Shown here piece after piece: positions 23,814-31,570 of a stretch of DNA of 64,000 nt; the first letter of the stretch is position 1; each line of letters starts with the position of its first letter. Origin of the DNA: UBA4644 sp964541085 (GTDB lineage: Bacteria; Bacillota; Clostridia; Oscillospirales; Butyricicoccaceae); contig CAZIPA010000001.1 of NCBI GenBank assembly GCA_964541085.1, positions 1-64,000 on the forward strand. The letters are read 5' to 3'. The notes beneath the pieces are model-generated. The model had not been told where the DNA came from. It worked only from the letters and a program-made list of their open reading frames with translations, and did no database searches. The position numbers were made by a program, and so were the translations under genes.

Positions 23814-25037
23814 TTACAGGGGCTGACGCACCAGCGGCATACTCATGCAGCGGGGGCCGCCCCGTCCGCGGGACAGCTCGGAGCTGGGCATTTTGATGAC
23901 CTCCACACCGGCCTCCTCCAGCAGACGATTGGTGATATAGTTCCGGTCATAGACCACGATGGTATTGGGCCGGACGCACAGGGTATTGGAGCCGTCGTTC
24001 CACTGCTCCCGGGCTGCCGCGATCTGGTTGCCGCCGCCGCAGCGGATCAGATTCACCTGATCCAGTCCCAGATATTTGGCCAGCGCCTGGGCCAGCGGCA
24101 GCGTGATCTCCCGGGCCTGAATCTCCTTCTCCCCTTTTCCGGTGAGCTCAAAGATGCGCATGGTGTTCATGATTCCCGGATGCACCACAAAGGTGCCGTA
24201 GTCGATCTGGGTGAATACGGTATCCAGATGCATGAACGCCCGTGTGTTGGGAATCTCGATGGCCAGAATGGTGCGGATGGTGGACTGTTCATCGGCAAAA
24301 ATATTTTTCGCCAGAATCTCCACCGCCTCCGGCTGGGTACGCTGGGACAGACCCACGCACAGCGTCTCCGGGCTGAGATTCAGAATGTCGCCGCCCTCAA
24401 TGCTGAAGCGCTGCTCCGGCGTGTAATAAAAGGGCAGCTTGCCCCGGAAATCCGGATGATAATGGAGAATATAATCCGCATAGACCGCCTCTCTCCGGCG
24501 GGTGACGGAATGCATATGATTCAGGCTGACGCCGCAGCCGATGCTGGCGAACACATCCCGGGTAAAATACAGATTGGGCACCGGCGGCATAAGAAACTGC
24601 TGGCCGGAACGCACCAGATCCGACAGGCGGCGTACGCTGCGGTCCGCAATTTCCGACATGGTAACGCCAGACATGGTTTTCAGCACCAGCGCCCGGGGAT
24701 CCTGAATGCTCAGCAGATATTCTGCCAGCAGCTCACCGTGACCCTGGGCTGCGCTGCCCGCCAGACGGATCACATCCCGCACAAACTGCTCCCGCAGAGC
24801 GGAATCCTGGGCCAGCGTTTCCGCCGCCAGCTCCTCCAGATAGACCACCTCTACGCCGCAGTCCCGCAGCCTCTGGGCAAACACATCATGCTCCTGCTGG
24901 GCCGCCGAAAGGTAAGGAATATCGTCAAACAGCAGCTCCTCCAGCGTGTCCGGCGTCAGATGCTCCAGCTCGGTTCCCGGCCGCTTCAGCAGCACCTTTT
25001 TCAGCTGGCCGATCTCACTCTTCACACAAATCGCCAT
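23814..25037 (-). CDS. arcA: Arginine deiminase
   Basis: First enzyme of arginine fermentation, hydrolysing arginine to citrulline and ammonia; 407 residues, the family norm. Diagnostic motifs are FTRDVFASIG, FSIEGGDILNLS, FMHLDTVFTQ and the C-terminal active-site Cys in GRGGPRCMSMPL. The ATG at 25037 follows GGAGGGATGAC; a longer in-frame start lies on the promoter. It leads arcA-arcB-arcC. No arcD antiporter is included, unlike many lactic acid bacteria. The upstream region has a consensus promoter, a palindrome over the -35 and an ARG-box-like site. Confidence 0.96.
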   Translation of the reverse strand: MAICVKSEIGQLKKVLLKRPGTELEHLTPDTLEELLFDDIPYLSAAQQEHDVFAQRLRDCGVEVVYLEELAAETLAQDSALREQFVRDVIRLAGSAAQGHGELLAEYLLSIQDPRALVLKTMSGVTMSEIADRSVRRLSDLVRSGQQFLMPPVPNLYFTRDVFASIGCGVSLNHMHSVTRRREAVYADYILHYHPDFRGKLPFYYTPEQRFSIEGGDILNLSPETLCVGLSQRTQPEAVEILAKNIFADEQSTIRTILAIEIPNTRAFMHLDTVFTQIDYGTFVVHPGIMNTMRIFELTGKGEKEIQAREITLPLAQALAKYLGLDQVNLIRCGGGNQIAAAREQWNDGSNTLCVRPNTIVVYDRNYITNRLLEEAGVEVIKMPSSELSRGRGGPRCMSMPLVRQPL

Positions 25038-25080
25038 GTCATCCCTCCGTTCCTTTTTCTGGCTCTTTTGCTTGGAACAT

Positions 25081-25109
25081 ATTATAATATACGCTTTTTG
25101 CATTGTCAA
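25081..25109 (-). promoter_or_regulatory. Promoter of arcABC
   Basis: TTGACA, 17 bases, TATAAT on the minus strand: a full consensus promoter, which suggests that control is by repression or by sites upstream. Confidence 0.9.
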
Positions 25110-25124
25110 TATCTTGTTGACAAT
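25102..25124 (-). promoter_or_regulatory. Operator-like palindrome over the arcA -35
   Basis: ATTGTCAA, seven bases, TTGACAAT: eight-base perfect arms, one of which contains the -35 hexamer. The spacing does not fit Rex (TTGTGAA-N4-TTCACAA) or CRP/FNR sites. The regulator is unknown. Confidence 0.6.
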
Positions 25125-25164
25125 TTATTTTCAACCGTTTTCAAGTTTCTTTTCGCATAGTTTT

Positions 25165-25178
25165 TGCATAAATATTCA
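25165..25178 (-). promoter_or_regulatory. ARG box (ArgR/AhrC-type site)
   Basis: TGAAT-ATTT-ATGCA on the minus strand matches the ArgR consensus TGAAT-wwww-ATTCA at nine of ten arm positions. It lies about 55 bases upstream of the arcA -35, a position from which ArgR activates catabolic arginine operons in other Firmicutes. Confidence 0.55.
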
Positions 25179-25200
25179 TTCTCATTTTTGGAAATACGGC

Positions 25201-25230
25201 AAAAAGAGGCCCGGCAAGCTGCCGGGCCTC
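25201..25230 (-). terminator. Terminator of the M18 aminopeptidase gene
   Basis: GAGGCCCGGCA and TGCCGGGCCTC form an eleven-base stem with a three-base loop, followed by five T on the minus strand. Confidence 0.85.
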
Positions 25231-25265
25231 GGAAGATTTTTCGTGATATTTGCGCCGATGGGGAA

Positions 25266-26663
25266 TCAGGCGTTTTTCAGGAAGGCACGATAGCCCCGGG
25301 CGGCTTCATAAATATCCGCCTTGGAGCTGAGCTCATAGGGGGCGTGCATACTCAGCAGTGCCACGCCGCTGTCGATGACCTCCATGCCGTACTTGGCCAT
25401 GATATAGGCGATGGTTCCGCCGCCGCCCACATCCACCTTGCCCAGCTCGGCAAACTGGTAGGACACACCGGCATCGTCCATGATCTTCCGGATGGAACCC
25501 AGATATTCGGCGTTGGCATCGTTGGAGCCGCTCTTGCCCCGGGAACCGGTGAACTTGTTGAAGGTCATGCCCTTGCCCAGGAAGGCGGAGGAACGCTTTT
25601 CAAAGGCTTCCGCATACAGGGGATCATAGCCGGCACTCACATCGGAGGACAGCATCCGGGAGGCTGCCAGCGCACGGCGGGTAGCCAGATAGGATTCACC
25701 CTGCTGGGCGGCGATGAGCTCACCCACCACATTTTCAAACCACAGAGAGGACATACCGGTGGCGCCCACGCTGCCGATCTCCTCCTTGTCCACCAGCAGG
25801 CAGCAGGCGGTACGGTTGGGCGTTTCGCTCTCCTGAAGCATGGCCCACAGAGAGGTAAAGGCGCAGATACGGTCGTCCTGGCCATAGGCCAGAATCATGC
25901 TCCGGTCAAAGCCGCAGTCCCGTGCCTTTCCGGCGGGAACGATCTCCAGCTCGGCAGAGGCAAAGTCCGCCTCCTCGATGCCGTATTTTTCCTTCAGCAG
26001 TGCCAGCACATTGGCCTTGACGGCGCTCTTTTCGTCCTTGCCCAGCTTGCTCTCTTCCAGAGGTCGATTGCCCACCAGCAGATCCAGACCTTCGCCGGAG
26101 ATCACCTGACCGGCCTTTTTGTCCTGTTGCTGGCCCGCCAGATGGATCAGCAGATCGGAGAACACAAACACCGGGTCGCCCTCGTCCTCACCGATGCAGA
26201 CATTCTGCACGCTGCCGTCCTTGCAGACCACCACGCCGTGCAGGGCCATGGGCTGTACCACCCACTGATATTTCTTGATGCCGCCGTAATAATGGGTGTC
26301 CAGATAGGCAAATCCCTCATTTTCATACAGGGGATTCTGCTTCACATCCACCCGGGGAGAGTCGATGTGCGCGCCCAGAATATTCATGCCCTGCTCCAGC
26401 GGCTGCTGGCCCAGATGGAACAGCACCAGCGTTTTCTTCATGCAGACGGCATAGAGCTTTGCGCCGGGCTTCAGCGGCTCTCCGGCGGCCAGCACGGCAT
26501 TCAGTTCCCGATAACCGGCCTGCTCTGCCAGCTCCACCGCACGGGTCACACATTCCCGCTCGGTTTTGCCCTGATCCAGAAAGACCCGATATTCCCCGCA
26601 AAGCTGCTCCAGCGCGTCCAGCTCCTGCTGGGTGTATTTCTTCCATGCCACTTGATTTTCCAT
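25266..26663 (-). CDS. apeA: M18 family aminopeptidase
   Basis: Cytosolic zinc aminopeptidase of 465 residues, aspartyl-aminopeptidase family. The di-zinc site residues lie in GAHIDSPRVDVKQNPLYE, DKEEIGSVGATGMSS and the terminal SMHAPYELSSKADIYE. It cleaves N-terminal acidic or other residues from peptides and would feed amino acid catabolism. Three ATGs lie close together (26678, 26669, 26663); GGAG nine bases before the third favours it, giving MENQVAWKKYTQQ. Own promoter and terminator. Next to the arginine operon, but separately transcribed. Confidence 0.92.
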   Translation of the reverse strand: MENQVAWKKYTQQELDALEQLCGEYRVFLDQGKTERECVTRAVELAEQAGYRELNAVLAAGEPLKPGAKLYAVCMKKTLVLFHLGQQPLEQGMNILGAHIDSPRVDVKQNPLYENEGFAYLDTHYYGGIKKYQWVVQPMALHGVVVCKDGSVQNVCIGEDEGDPVFVFSDLLIHLAGQQQDKKAGQVISGEGLDLLVGNRPLEESKLGKDEKSAVKANVLALLKEKYGIEEADFASAELEIVPAGKARDCGFDRSMILAYGQDDRICAFTSLWAMLQESETPNRTACCLLVDKEEIGSVGATGMSSLWFENVVGELIAAQQGESYLATRRALAASRMLSSDVSAGYDPLYAEAFEKRSSAFLGKGMTFNKFTGSRGKSGSNDANAEYLGSIRKIMDDAGVSYQFAELGKVDVGGGGTIAYIMAKYGMEVIDSGVALLSMHAPYELSSKADIYEAARGYRAFLKNA

Positions 26664-26713
26664 AGACATATGCTCCATTCTGTCCGCAAAGGGGCGGACG
26701 ATTCTTACCCTCT

Positions 26714-26742
26714 ATTGTAGCTTTCCCGGGATTTTTTGTCAA
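26714..26742 (-). promoter_or_regulatory. Promoter of the M18 aminopeptidase gene
   Basis: TTGACA, 17 bases, TACAAT on the minus strand. Confidence 0.8.
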
Positions 26743-26821
26743 GCCACAGCGGGCTTTCTCCCGGCGGGGCGGGCGTTTTGTGGCGATGTGTAAATTTTTC
26801 GCACATTTTCCCCGTTTCCCC

Positions 26822-26851
26822 TTGACAGCGGTTTTTCTTTTGTGATAGGCT
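26822..26851 (+). promoter_or_regulatory. Promoter of the flavoprotein dehydrogenase
   Basis: TTGACA, 18 bases, TAGGCT. The -10 is weak. Confidence 0.5.
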
Positions 26852-26857
26852 GAATGA

Positions 26858-26908
26858 GGATACACCAACGGCTCCGTATCCCTGTCACAGGGGAGCGGAG
26901 CTTTATTT
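26858..26908 (+). promoter_or_regulatory. Two-state leader (attenuator-like) of the flavoprotein gene
   Basis: GGATAC can pair with GTATCC (26858-26863 with 26876-26881). Alternatively GCTCCG pairs with CGGAGC (26871-26876 with 26896-26901), enclosing CCCTG/CAGGG and followed by TTTATTT. The two folds share bases and exclude each other, as in a terminator and antiterminator. I do not recognise a known riboswitch class. Confidence 0.4.
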
Positions 26909-26932
26909 CATATTGAGAACAGGAGCAGGATT

Positions 26933-28306
26933 ATGCAATACGATGTACTGATTATCGGCGCGGGCCCCGGCGGCATTTTTACCGCCTATGAGCTGCTGCG
27001 CTCCAAAAAGCCGCTGAAGATCGGCGTGTTTGAAATGGGACGGGAGCTGTCCCGCCGCCGCTGTCCCATTGACGGCGTAAAGGTCAGGTCCTGCGTGGGC
27101 TGCAAAACCTGCTCCATCATGAGCGGCTTTGGCGGCGCAGGCGCTTTTTCCGACGGAAAATACAACATCACCAACCAGTTTGGCGGCACCCTTTACGAAT
27201 ATGTGGGCAAGCAGCAGGCACTGGATCTCATGCGCTATGTGGACGAGATCAATCTGTCCCACGGCGGCCAGGGCACCCGCCTCTATTCCACTGCCAACAC
27301 CGCCATCAAGCGCACCTGTCTGGAAAACGGGCTCCATCTGCTGGATGCCCAGGTGCGGCATTTGGGCACCGATATCAACTATGTGGTGCTGGAAAATCTC
27401 TATCAGGAAATGCGGGATCGGGTGGATTTCCATTTTGACGCCCCGGTGCAGTCTGTGGAGGCCATTGACGGCGGCTTTGCCATTTCTGTGGGGGACGAAA
27501 CCTACACCGGCACCAACTGTGTGATCTCCGTGGGCCGCAGCGGCAGCAAGTGGATGGAATCCGTCTGCGCCCATATGGACATTCCCACCCGCTCCAACCG
27601 GGTGGATATCGGCGTTCGGGTGGAGCTGCCTGCCGAGGTGTTCTCCCATCTCACCGATGAGCTGTACGAAAGCAAGATCGTCTACCGCACCGCCAAGTTT
27701 GAGGATCTGGTGCGCACCTTCTGCATGAACCCCCACGGCGTGGTGGTGACGGAAAACACCAACGGCATCGTCACCGTCAACGGCCACAGCTATGAGGATC
27801 CTGCCCGGCATACGGAAAACACCAACTTTGCCCTGCTGGTGAGCAAGCATTTCTCCGAGCCCTTCAAGGACAGCAACGGCTATGGCGAGAGCATCGCCCG
27901 TCTTTCCAATATGCTGGGCGGCGGCGTGATGGTGCAGCGGTTTGGCGATCTGGTGCGGGGACGGCGCAGCACGGAAAAGCGCATTCAGGAAAACTTTGTC
28001 ACGCCCACTCTCACCGCCACTCCCGGCGATCTGAGTCTGGTGATTCCCAAGCGCATTCTGGACGGTCTTATCGAGATGATCTATGCGCTGGACAAAATCG
28101 CCCCGGGCACGGCCAACGATGATACCCTGCTCTATGGCGTGGAGGTCAAGTTCTACAACATGGAGGTGCAGATCGACGAGCATCTGGAGACCCGCCAGAA
28201 GGGCCTGTTCGTCATCGGCGACTGCTCCGGCGTGACCCATTCTCTCTCCCATGCCTCCGCCAGCGGCGTGGCCGTGGCCCGCTATCTGCTGGAGCAGCAG
28301 CCGTAA
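26933..28306 (+). CDS. FAD-dependent dehydrogenase (COG2509-like)
   Basis: Flavoprotein of 457 residues. A Rossmann FAD-binding motif is at the very start (VLIIGAGPGGIFTAYEL), and the FAD-closing motif GLFVIGDCSGVTHSLSHAS is near the C-terminus. The cysteine cluster RSCVGCKTCSIMSGFGGAGAF (about residues 53-75) is typical of uncharacterised COG2509/HI0933-related dehydrogenases. The physiological substrate is unknown. ATG follows AACAGGAGCAGGATT. It is preceded by a possibly regulatory leader and followed by a strong terminator, so it is a single-gene unit. Confidence 0.88.
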   Translation: MQYDVLIIGAGPGGIFTAYELLRSKKPLKIGVFEMGRELSRRRCPIDGVKVRSCVGCKTCSIMSGFGGAGAFSDGKYNITNQFGGTLYEYVGKQQALDLMRYVDEINLSHGGQGTRLYSTANTAIKRTCLENGLHLLDAQVRHLGTDINYVVLENLYQEMRDRVDFHFDAPVQSVEAIDGGFAISVGDETYTGTNCVISVGRSGSKWMESVCAHMDIPTRSNRVDIGVRVELPAEVFSHLTDELYESKIVYRTAKFEDLVRTFCMNPHGVVVTENTNGIVTVNGHSYEDPARHTENTNFALLVSKHFSEPFKDSNGYGESIARLSNMLGGGVMVQRFGDLVRGRRSTEKRIQENFVTPTLTATPGDLSLVIPKRILDGLIEMIYALDKIAPGTANDDTLLYGVEVKFYNMEVQIDEHLETRQKGLFVIGDCSGVTHSLSHASASGVAVARYLLEQQP

Positions 28307-28315
28307 TCGCAAAAA

Positions 28316-28363
28316 CAAAGCCCCGAGTCTGTACGGCAGCCGCCGCAGACCCGGGGATTTTTT
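28316..28363. terminator. Convergent terminator
   Basis: CCCCGAGTCTG pairs with CAGACCCGGGG around an inner CGGC/GCCG stem, followed by six T on the plus strand. It lies between the flavoprotein gene and folT, whose stop codon it touches. Confidence 0.8.
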
Positions 28364-28946
28364 ATTGTACCTCTGTTGTCTCCCGGGGGAGCAGTCCCTG
28401 CCGCTGCAGGAAAGGATTCAGCGCCCGGAACATGGCCATCAGCAGCAGCGTCTCCAGCGGCCACAGGCCCAGATTTTTTCCCAGACTGGTCCAGAGATAA
28501 AAGGTGTATGCCTTCTGGTACAGAATGGCGTTCCACAGCGCCCCCAGACCCACATTGCACAGCAGATTTACCGCCAGCTTGGTCAGCGCCACCCGGGGCA
28601 GGGTGATTTTTGCCCGGAACAGACCCAACCCATACAGCAGCAGACCCACCATGGAGGAGACGGTATAGCCGAAGAAATAGGCGCCCGTGGGATGAATCAC
28701 ATAGCCCAGCAGATCGGCTGCCGCGCCGAACACCAGACCGCACAGCGGGCCGCAGATGGCAGCGCACAGAGCCTTGGGCAAAAAGGTAAAATACACCCGC
28801 AGATTGGCGGGCAGGGGGATAAACACACTGGCAATGGCGATGGAGGTTGCCAGCAGCAGTGCGCTCACCGCCAGCAGCCGGGGCTTTTTCAGGGTGCCGG
28901 ATGCCTGCCGCCAGTAGGAGGCAGACCATGGATTGGAAAACTGCAT
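28362..28946 (-). CDS. folT: Folate-specific ECF transporter S component
   Basis: Membrane substrate-binding subunit of 194 residues with about six hydrophobic segments. The central stretch RVYFTFLPKALCAAICGPLC with GAAADLLGYVIHPTGAYFFGY fits ECF S components of the folate family. It would bind folates and dock with the shared EcfA-EcfA'-EcfT module encoded elsewhere. The ATG at 28946 comes just after the leader's T-run, so the ribosome site GAAGGGAAGG lies inside the terminator stem. The THF riboswitch upstream (29033-29138) supports the assignment independently. Confidence 0.92.
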   Translation of the reverse strand: MQFSNPWSASYWRQASGTLKKPRLLAVSALLLATSIAIASVFIPLPANLRVYFTFLPKALCAAICGPLCGLVFGAAADLLGYVIHPTGAYFFGYTVSSMVGLLLYGLGLFRAKITLPRVALTKLAVNLLCNVGLGALWNAILYQKAYTFYLWTSLGKNLGLWPLETLLLMAMFRALNPFLQRQGLLPRETTEVQ

Positions 28947-28947
28947 G

Positions 28948-29022
28948 AAAAAAAGACCTTCCCTTCTGTTTTGGCAGCTCTCCCACAAAAAGCTGTGGGA
29001 TGCCGCAACAGGGGGCACGGTC
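28948..29022 (-). terminator. Expression platform of the THF riboswitch
   Basis: GACC and CTGTT upstream pair with AACAG and GGTC downstream, enclosing the strong hairpin CCCACA/TGTGGG. Seven T follow, ending one base before the folT ATG. The folT ribosome site is inside the 3' arm, so the fold could stop both transcription and translation. Confidence 0.65.
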
Positions 29023-29032
29023 TCCTGACTGC

Positions 29033-29138
29033 GGCAGCGGGATGCGAAATGCGCACTGCGTGCCGCCGAAGCGGCCCATTCGTCCGGCGGACAACTCCCC
29101 GTCCCGCCGGCACTGAACACGCACAAATCTACTCTGCC
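29033..29138 (-). ncRNA. THF (tetrahydrofolate) riboswitch aptamer
   Basis: The element starts GGCAGAGTAGATTTGTGCG and ends GCATCCCGCTGCC, with the outer stem GGCAG/CTGCC. The conserved GAGUAGA, the internal GACGAA segment and the 3' GCAUCCCGC match the THF-I aptamer consensus as I remember it. It is about 106 bases long, begins within five bases of the predicted transcription start, and precedes a folate transporter. Binding of reduced folate would favour the downstream terminator. Confidence 0.85.
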
Positions 29139-29148
29139 ATTTGTCCAT

Positions 29149-29177
29149 AGTATAAGCGTCCCGGAGACACTTGTCAA
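29149..29177 (-). promoter_or_regulatory. Promoter of folT
   Basis: TTGACA, 17 bases, TATACT on the minus strand. Confidence 0.9.
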
Positions 29178-29187
29178 CGGGCGTTTT

Positions 29188-30612
29188 TCAAATTTCCCGC
29201 AGCAGCACGCGCCCTGCCGCCATCACCAGTACCGGACGGATGCTGCCGATTTCCTCCGCGGGACAGGTGAAATAGTCTCTGTCCAGCAGCTGCACATCCG
29301 CGCCATAGCCCGGAACCAGCCTTCCCAGCGCATCCTCCCGAAACCACAGCCAGGCGTTGCCCCGGGTATACATCTCCAGCGCCCTCTCCCGGGAAAGCCG
29401 CTCTGCCGGCGGCAGCTGAATCATCTGCTGGAGAGTTCGGAAGGGATGACAGCCGTCCAGCCCCGCAACGCCCACATGAGCCCCCAGCGCATCCAGCGTC
29501 CGGGCCGGACAGTGCGCCGACGCACCCGCTCTCCCGGGCAGCAGCACCGTCCCCAGCTTTCCCTTTCCCAGACGGCGCAGCAGCTCCCGGTCGGTTTCCC
29601 GCACATCCAGCAGCACCAGCCGCCGGAAGTTTTCCTGACCACCCGGAATCCGTTCCCATTCCTTCAGCACCTCCTCCAGCTGCGCCCGGCCGCTTCCCCG
29701 CACCCAGAGCTGCATTCCTTCCCGGCCCGCCTGACGGACAAGGCTGTGCATTTCCCGGCTGCTGTAGGCAAAATGCACCCGGTCGCTTTGCTGGAGCAGC
29801 AGCACGCCGCCCCGGGTGGGCTGGCGGGTCATGCCCGAGGTGCGAAGATGGTCCGGCAGTCTCCCCTCCTGGGGCCAGCGAAAGCACTGCATCCGGGGAA
29901 ACGCGGCATTTTCCTGATACATCCGCTCCAGCAGCGGCAGCACCTTTTCCGGCAGCGTCAGACCCGGGTCACAGCTTTGCAGGGCGGTCACGCCCCGGGC
30001 CGCCGCATTTTGCAGCATCCGGCGCAGCTGCTCCCGCAGCTCCTTCCGGGACAGCTCCGGCACGATGGCAGCCGCTCTCCGGCAGGCAGGCCCCTGCGCC
30101 ACCCCGCTGAGCTGCCCGTCTGACCTCCGGCGCAGCCATTGCAGATCCTCCGCCGGGATGCCCTGCTGTTCCAGCCGCTCCAGCGCACAGGTGTTCAGCA
30201 CTGCCGTCCCCGCCCCCACATCCTCCAGCACCAGCGGAGAGGAGGGCAGCACTGCGTCCAGCGCACCCCGTTCCGGCAGCGTCCCGCCAAAATGAACGCA
30301 GGCATACAGTCCTTTTTTTGCCGTCTTTGGATGATCCTCCAGCCAGCGGAGACAGGCGCCCCGGATGGCGATCCAGTCCCGGCAGCTTTCCGGCACCACC
30401 GGCGAACAGGCCGCCGCCAGACACAGGCAGACATCCTGAAAGCCCGGAATCATCACCCGCCCGCCGCAGTCGATAAAATCGCAGTCTCCCGCCAGTTCCC
30501 GCAGCGTCTCCGTCTCACCCAGAGCGGCAATTCGCCCCCGGCGCACCAGCATGGCGGAGGAAAACTGCCCCTCTCCTCTCCATATTCTGGCATGAAAGAA
30601 AAATGTACCCAT
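29188..30612 (-). CDS. Amidohydrolase-like protein lacking metal ligands
   Basis: Protein of 474 residues with the shape of the YtcJ/amidohydrolase-3 family: a small N-terminal beta-sandwich, the strand RVMIPGFQDVCLCL, and a C-terminal closing segment ERALEMYTRGNAWLWFREDA followed by GRLVPGYGADVQLLDRDY. In active enzymes the first block reads GFxDxHxH; here both His are replaced (DVCLCL), and the late Asp ligand block also looks altered. It is therefore probably a pseudoenzyme. It is a full-length, undisturbed frame, so it is not a decaying gene. ATG at 30612 follows GGAGCGG. It lies 52 bases after the GDT1 exporter gene, possibly in the same transcript. Confidence 0.75.
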   Translation of the reverse strand: MGTFFFHARIWRGEGQFSSAMLVRRGRIAALGETETLRELAGDCDFIDCGGRVMIPGFQDVCLCLAAACSPVVPESCRDWIAIRGACLRWLEDHPKTAKKGLYACVHFGGTLPERGALDAVLPSSPLVLEDVGAGTAVLNTCALERLEQQGIPAEDLQWLRRRSDGQLSGVAQGPACRRAAAIVPELSRKELREQLRRMLQNAAARGVTALQSCDPGLTLPEKVLPLLERMYQENAAFPRMQCFRWPQEGRLPDHLRTSGMTRQPTRGGVLLLQQSDRVHFAYSSREMHSLVRQAGREGMQLWVRGSGRAQLEEVLKEWERIPGGQENFRRLVLLDVRETDRELLRRLGKGKLGTVLLPGRAGASAHCPARTLDALGAHVGVAGLDGCHPFRTLQQMIQLPPAERLSRERALEMYTRGNAWLWFREDALGRLVPGYGADVQLLDRDYFTCPAEEIGSIRPVLVMAAGRVLLREI

Positions 30613-30664
30613 ACCACCGCTCCTTTTTCCGGTAGTATGGGCACAGTCGCAGGCTTCTATGCGA

Positions 30665-31351
30665 TTATTCTGCCTTTTTGTCTTTGGTGCGCTTGCCCTT
30701 CCAGGTGAAAAAGCACAGGGCCGCAAAAAGCACCGCCGCCGCCATGGCCAGAATCAGGGGCAAAGTGCCCTCCAGCAGCATGGCAAGTCCCTCCCGCAGG
30801 GTAATCACGCCGAACACGGCAAAGATGAAAAAGGCCAGCGTGTTCAAAAAGCCCTCGGGCATCTTGTTTTTCAGCAACATTCCCAGCAGCATTCCCAGCA
30901 TATCCGCCGCAAACAGACCGATGGAGCAGGCCAGCCACACGGTGACGGCATTTTCCATACCGGAATCTGCCGCAAAGGTGATGGCGGTGAGCTGGGTCTT
31001 GTCCCCCAGCTCGGCCACGAAAAAGGTGCCGAACACCGACAGCGCCGCAAAGCGGGACTTTTTCCCGGCTTCTGCCGTCTCTTCCGCTTCCTCCTCCTCG
31101 CCCCGCAGGGTAGACCAGGAAAAATACAGGAAGGCCAGCGCCGCCACCAGCTTGATGACCCACTCTGGCACCAGCTCGCTGACCAGTCCTCCGGCCAGCA
31201 CCGCCAGGCCGTTGAGCACCAGCACCGCCGCCGCCGTGCCCAGCACAATATCCCGCACCTTGAAGCGGGAGGTCATGGCCATGAGCATCAGCTGGGTCTT
31301 GTCGCCCATTTCCGCGATAAATTCTGTGAGCAGGATCTTCCAGAATAACAT
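30665..31351 (-). CDS. GDT1/UPF0016 family manganese exporter
   Basis: Membrane protein of 228 residues with six to seven hydrophobic segments and the two inverted-repeat family motifs, EFIAEMGDKTQL (start) and FVAELGDKTQL (middle). An acidic loop (EEEEAEETAE) separates the halves. TMEM165/Gdt1/MneA-type proteins exchange Mn or Ca for protons; bacterial members protect against manganese excess. The Mn riboswitch in the leader confirms the substrate class. The ATG at 31351 is preferred over 31356, because AAAGGAG is adjacent to the latter and seven bases from the former. Confidence 0.92.
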   Translation of the reverse strand: MLFWKILLTEFIAEMGDKTQLMLMAMTSRFKVRDIVLGTAAAVLVLNGLAVLAGGLVSELVPEWVIKLVAALAFLYFSWSTLRGEEEEAEETAEAGKKSRFAALSVFGTFFVAELGDKTQLTAITFAADSGMENAVTVWLACSIGLFAADMLGMLLGMLLKNKMPEGFLNTLAFFIFAVFGVITLREGLAMLLEGTLPLILAMAAAVLFAALCFFTWKGKRTKDKKAE

Positions 31352-31394
31352 ACGCATTCTCCTTTGATGTTCTGATTTTGGATTTTCGGGGAAT

Positions 31395-31433
31395 AAAAAA
31401 GACCCATGCGCACGCAAAAACGGCGCATGAGTC
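31395..31433 (-). terminator. Terminator of the Mn riboswitch
   Basis: GACTCATGCGC pairs with GTGCGCATGGGTC and is followed by TTTTTTATT. Its 5' arm is the 3' strand of the aptamer, so ligand-bound aptamer and terminator exclude each other. That implies switching on by manganese. Confidence 0.8.
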
Positions 31434-31522
31434 TCGTCATTCAATGCAAGCCAGACCGGAAACCACCGGCCAGTATGTTGACAGGCAACGCCCGCTTCGG
31501 CGCTGACTACTCCCTCAAGCAA
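31425..31522 (-). ncRNA. yybP-ykoY manganese riboswitch aptamer
   Basis: The conserved blocks appear in order: GGGAGTAG, then GTCAACATACTGG, then GACGAGACT. These are the signature segments of the yybP-ykoY class, including the two loops that dock around Mn. It lies between a promoter and a GDT1-family exporter, a common arrangement for this class. Confidence 0.9.
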
Positions 31523-31526
31523 GGCT

Positions 31527-31555
31527 ATTGTACCGGATACCGGCGGAAAAAGCAA
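31527..31555 (-). promoter_or_regulatory. Promoter of the Mn exporter gene
   Basis: TTGCTT, 17 bases, TACAAT on the minus strand, immediately upstream of the aptamer. Confidence 0.75.
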
Positions 31556-31570
31556 GTGTTTTTTCCGGTT

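Noticed and set aside
25102..25124. Rex binding site at arcA
   Set aside because: Rex needs TTGTGAA-N4-TTCACAA; here the arms read TTGTCAA and the spacer is seven bases.
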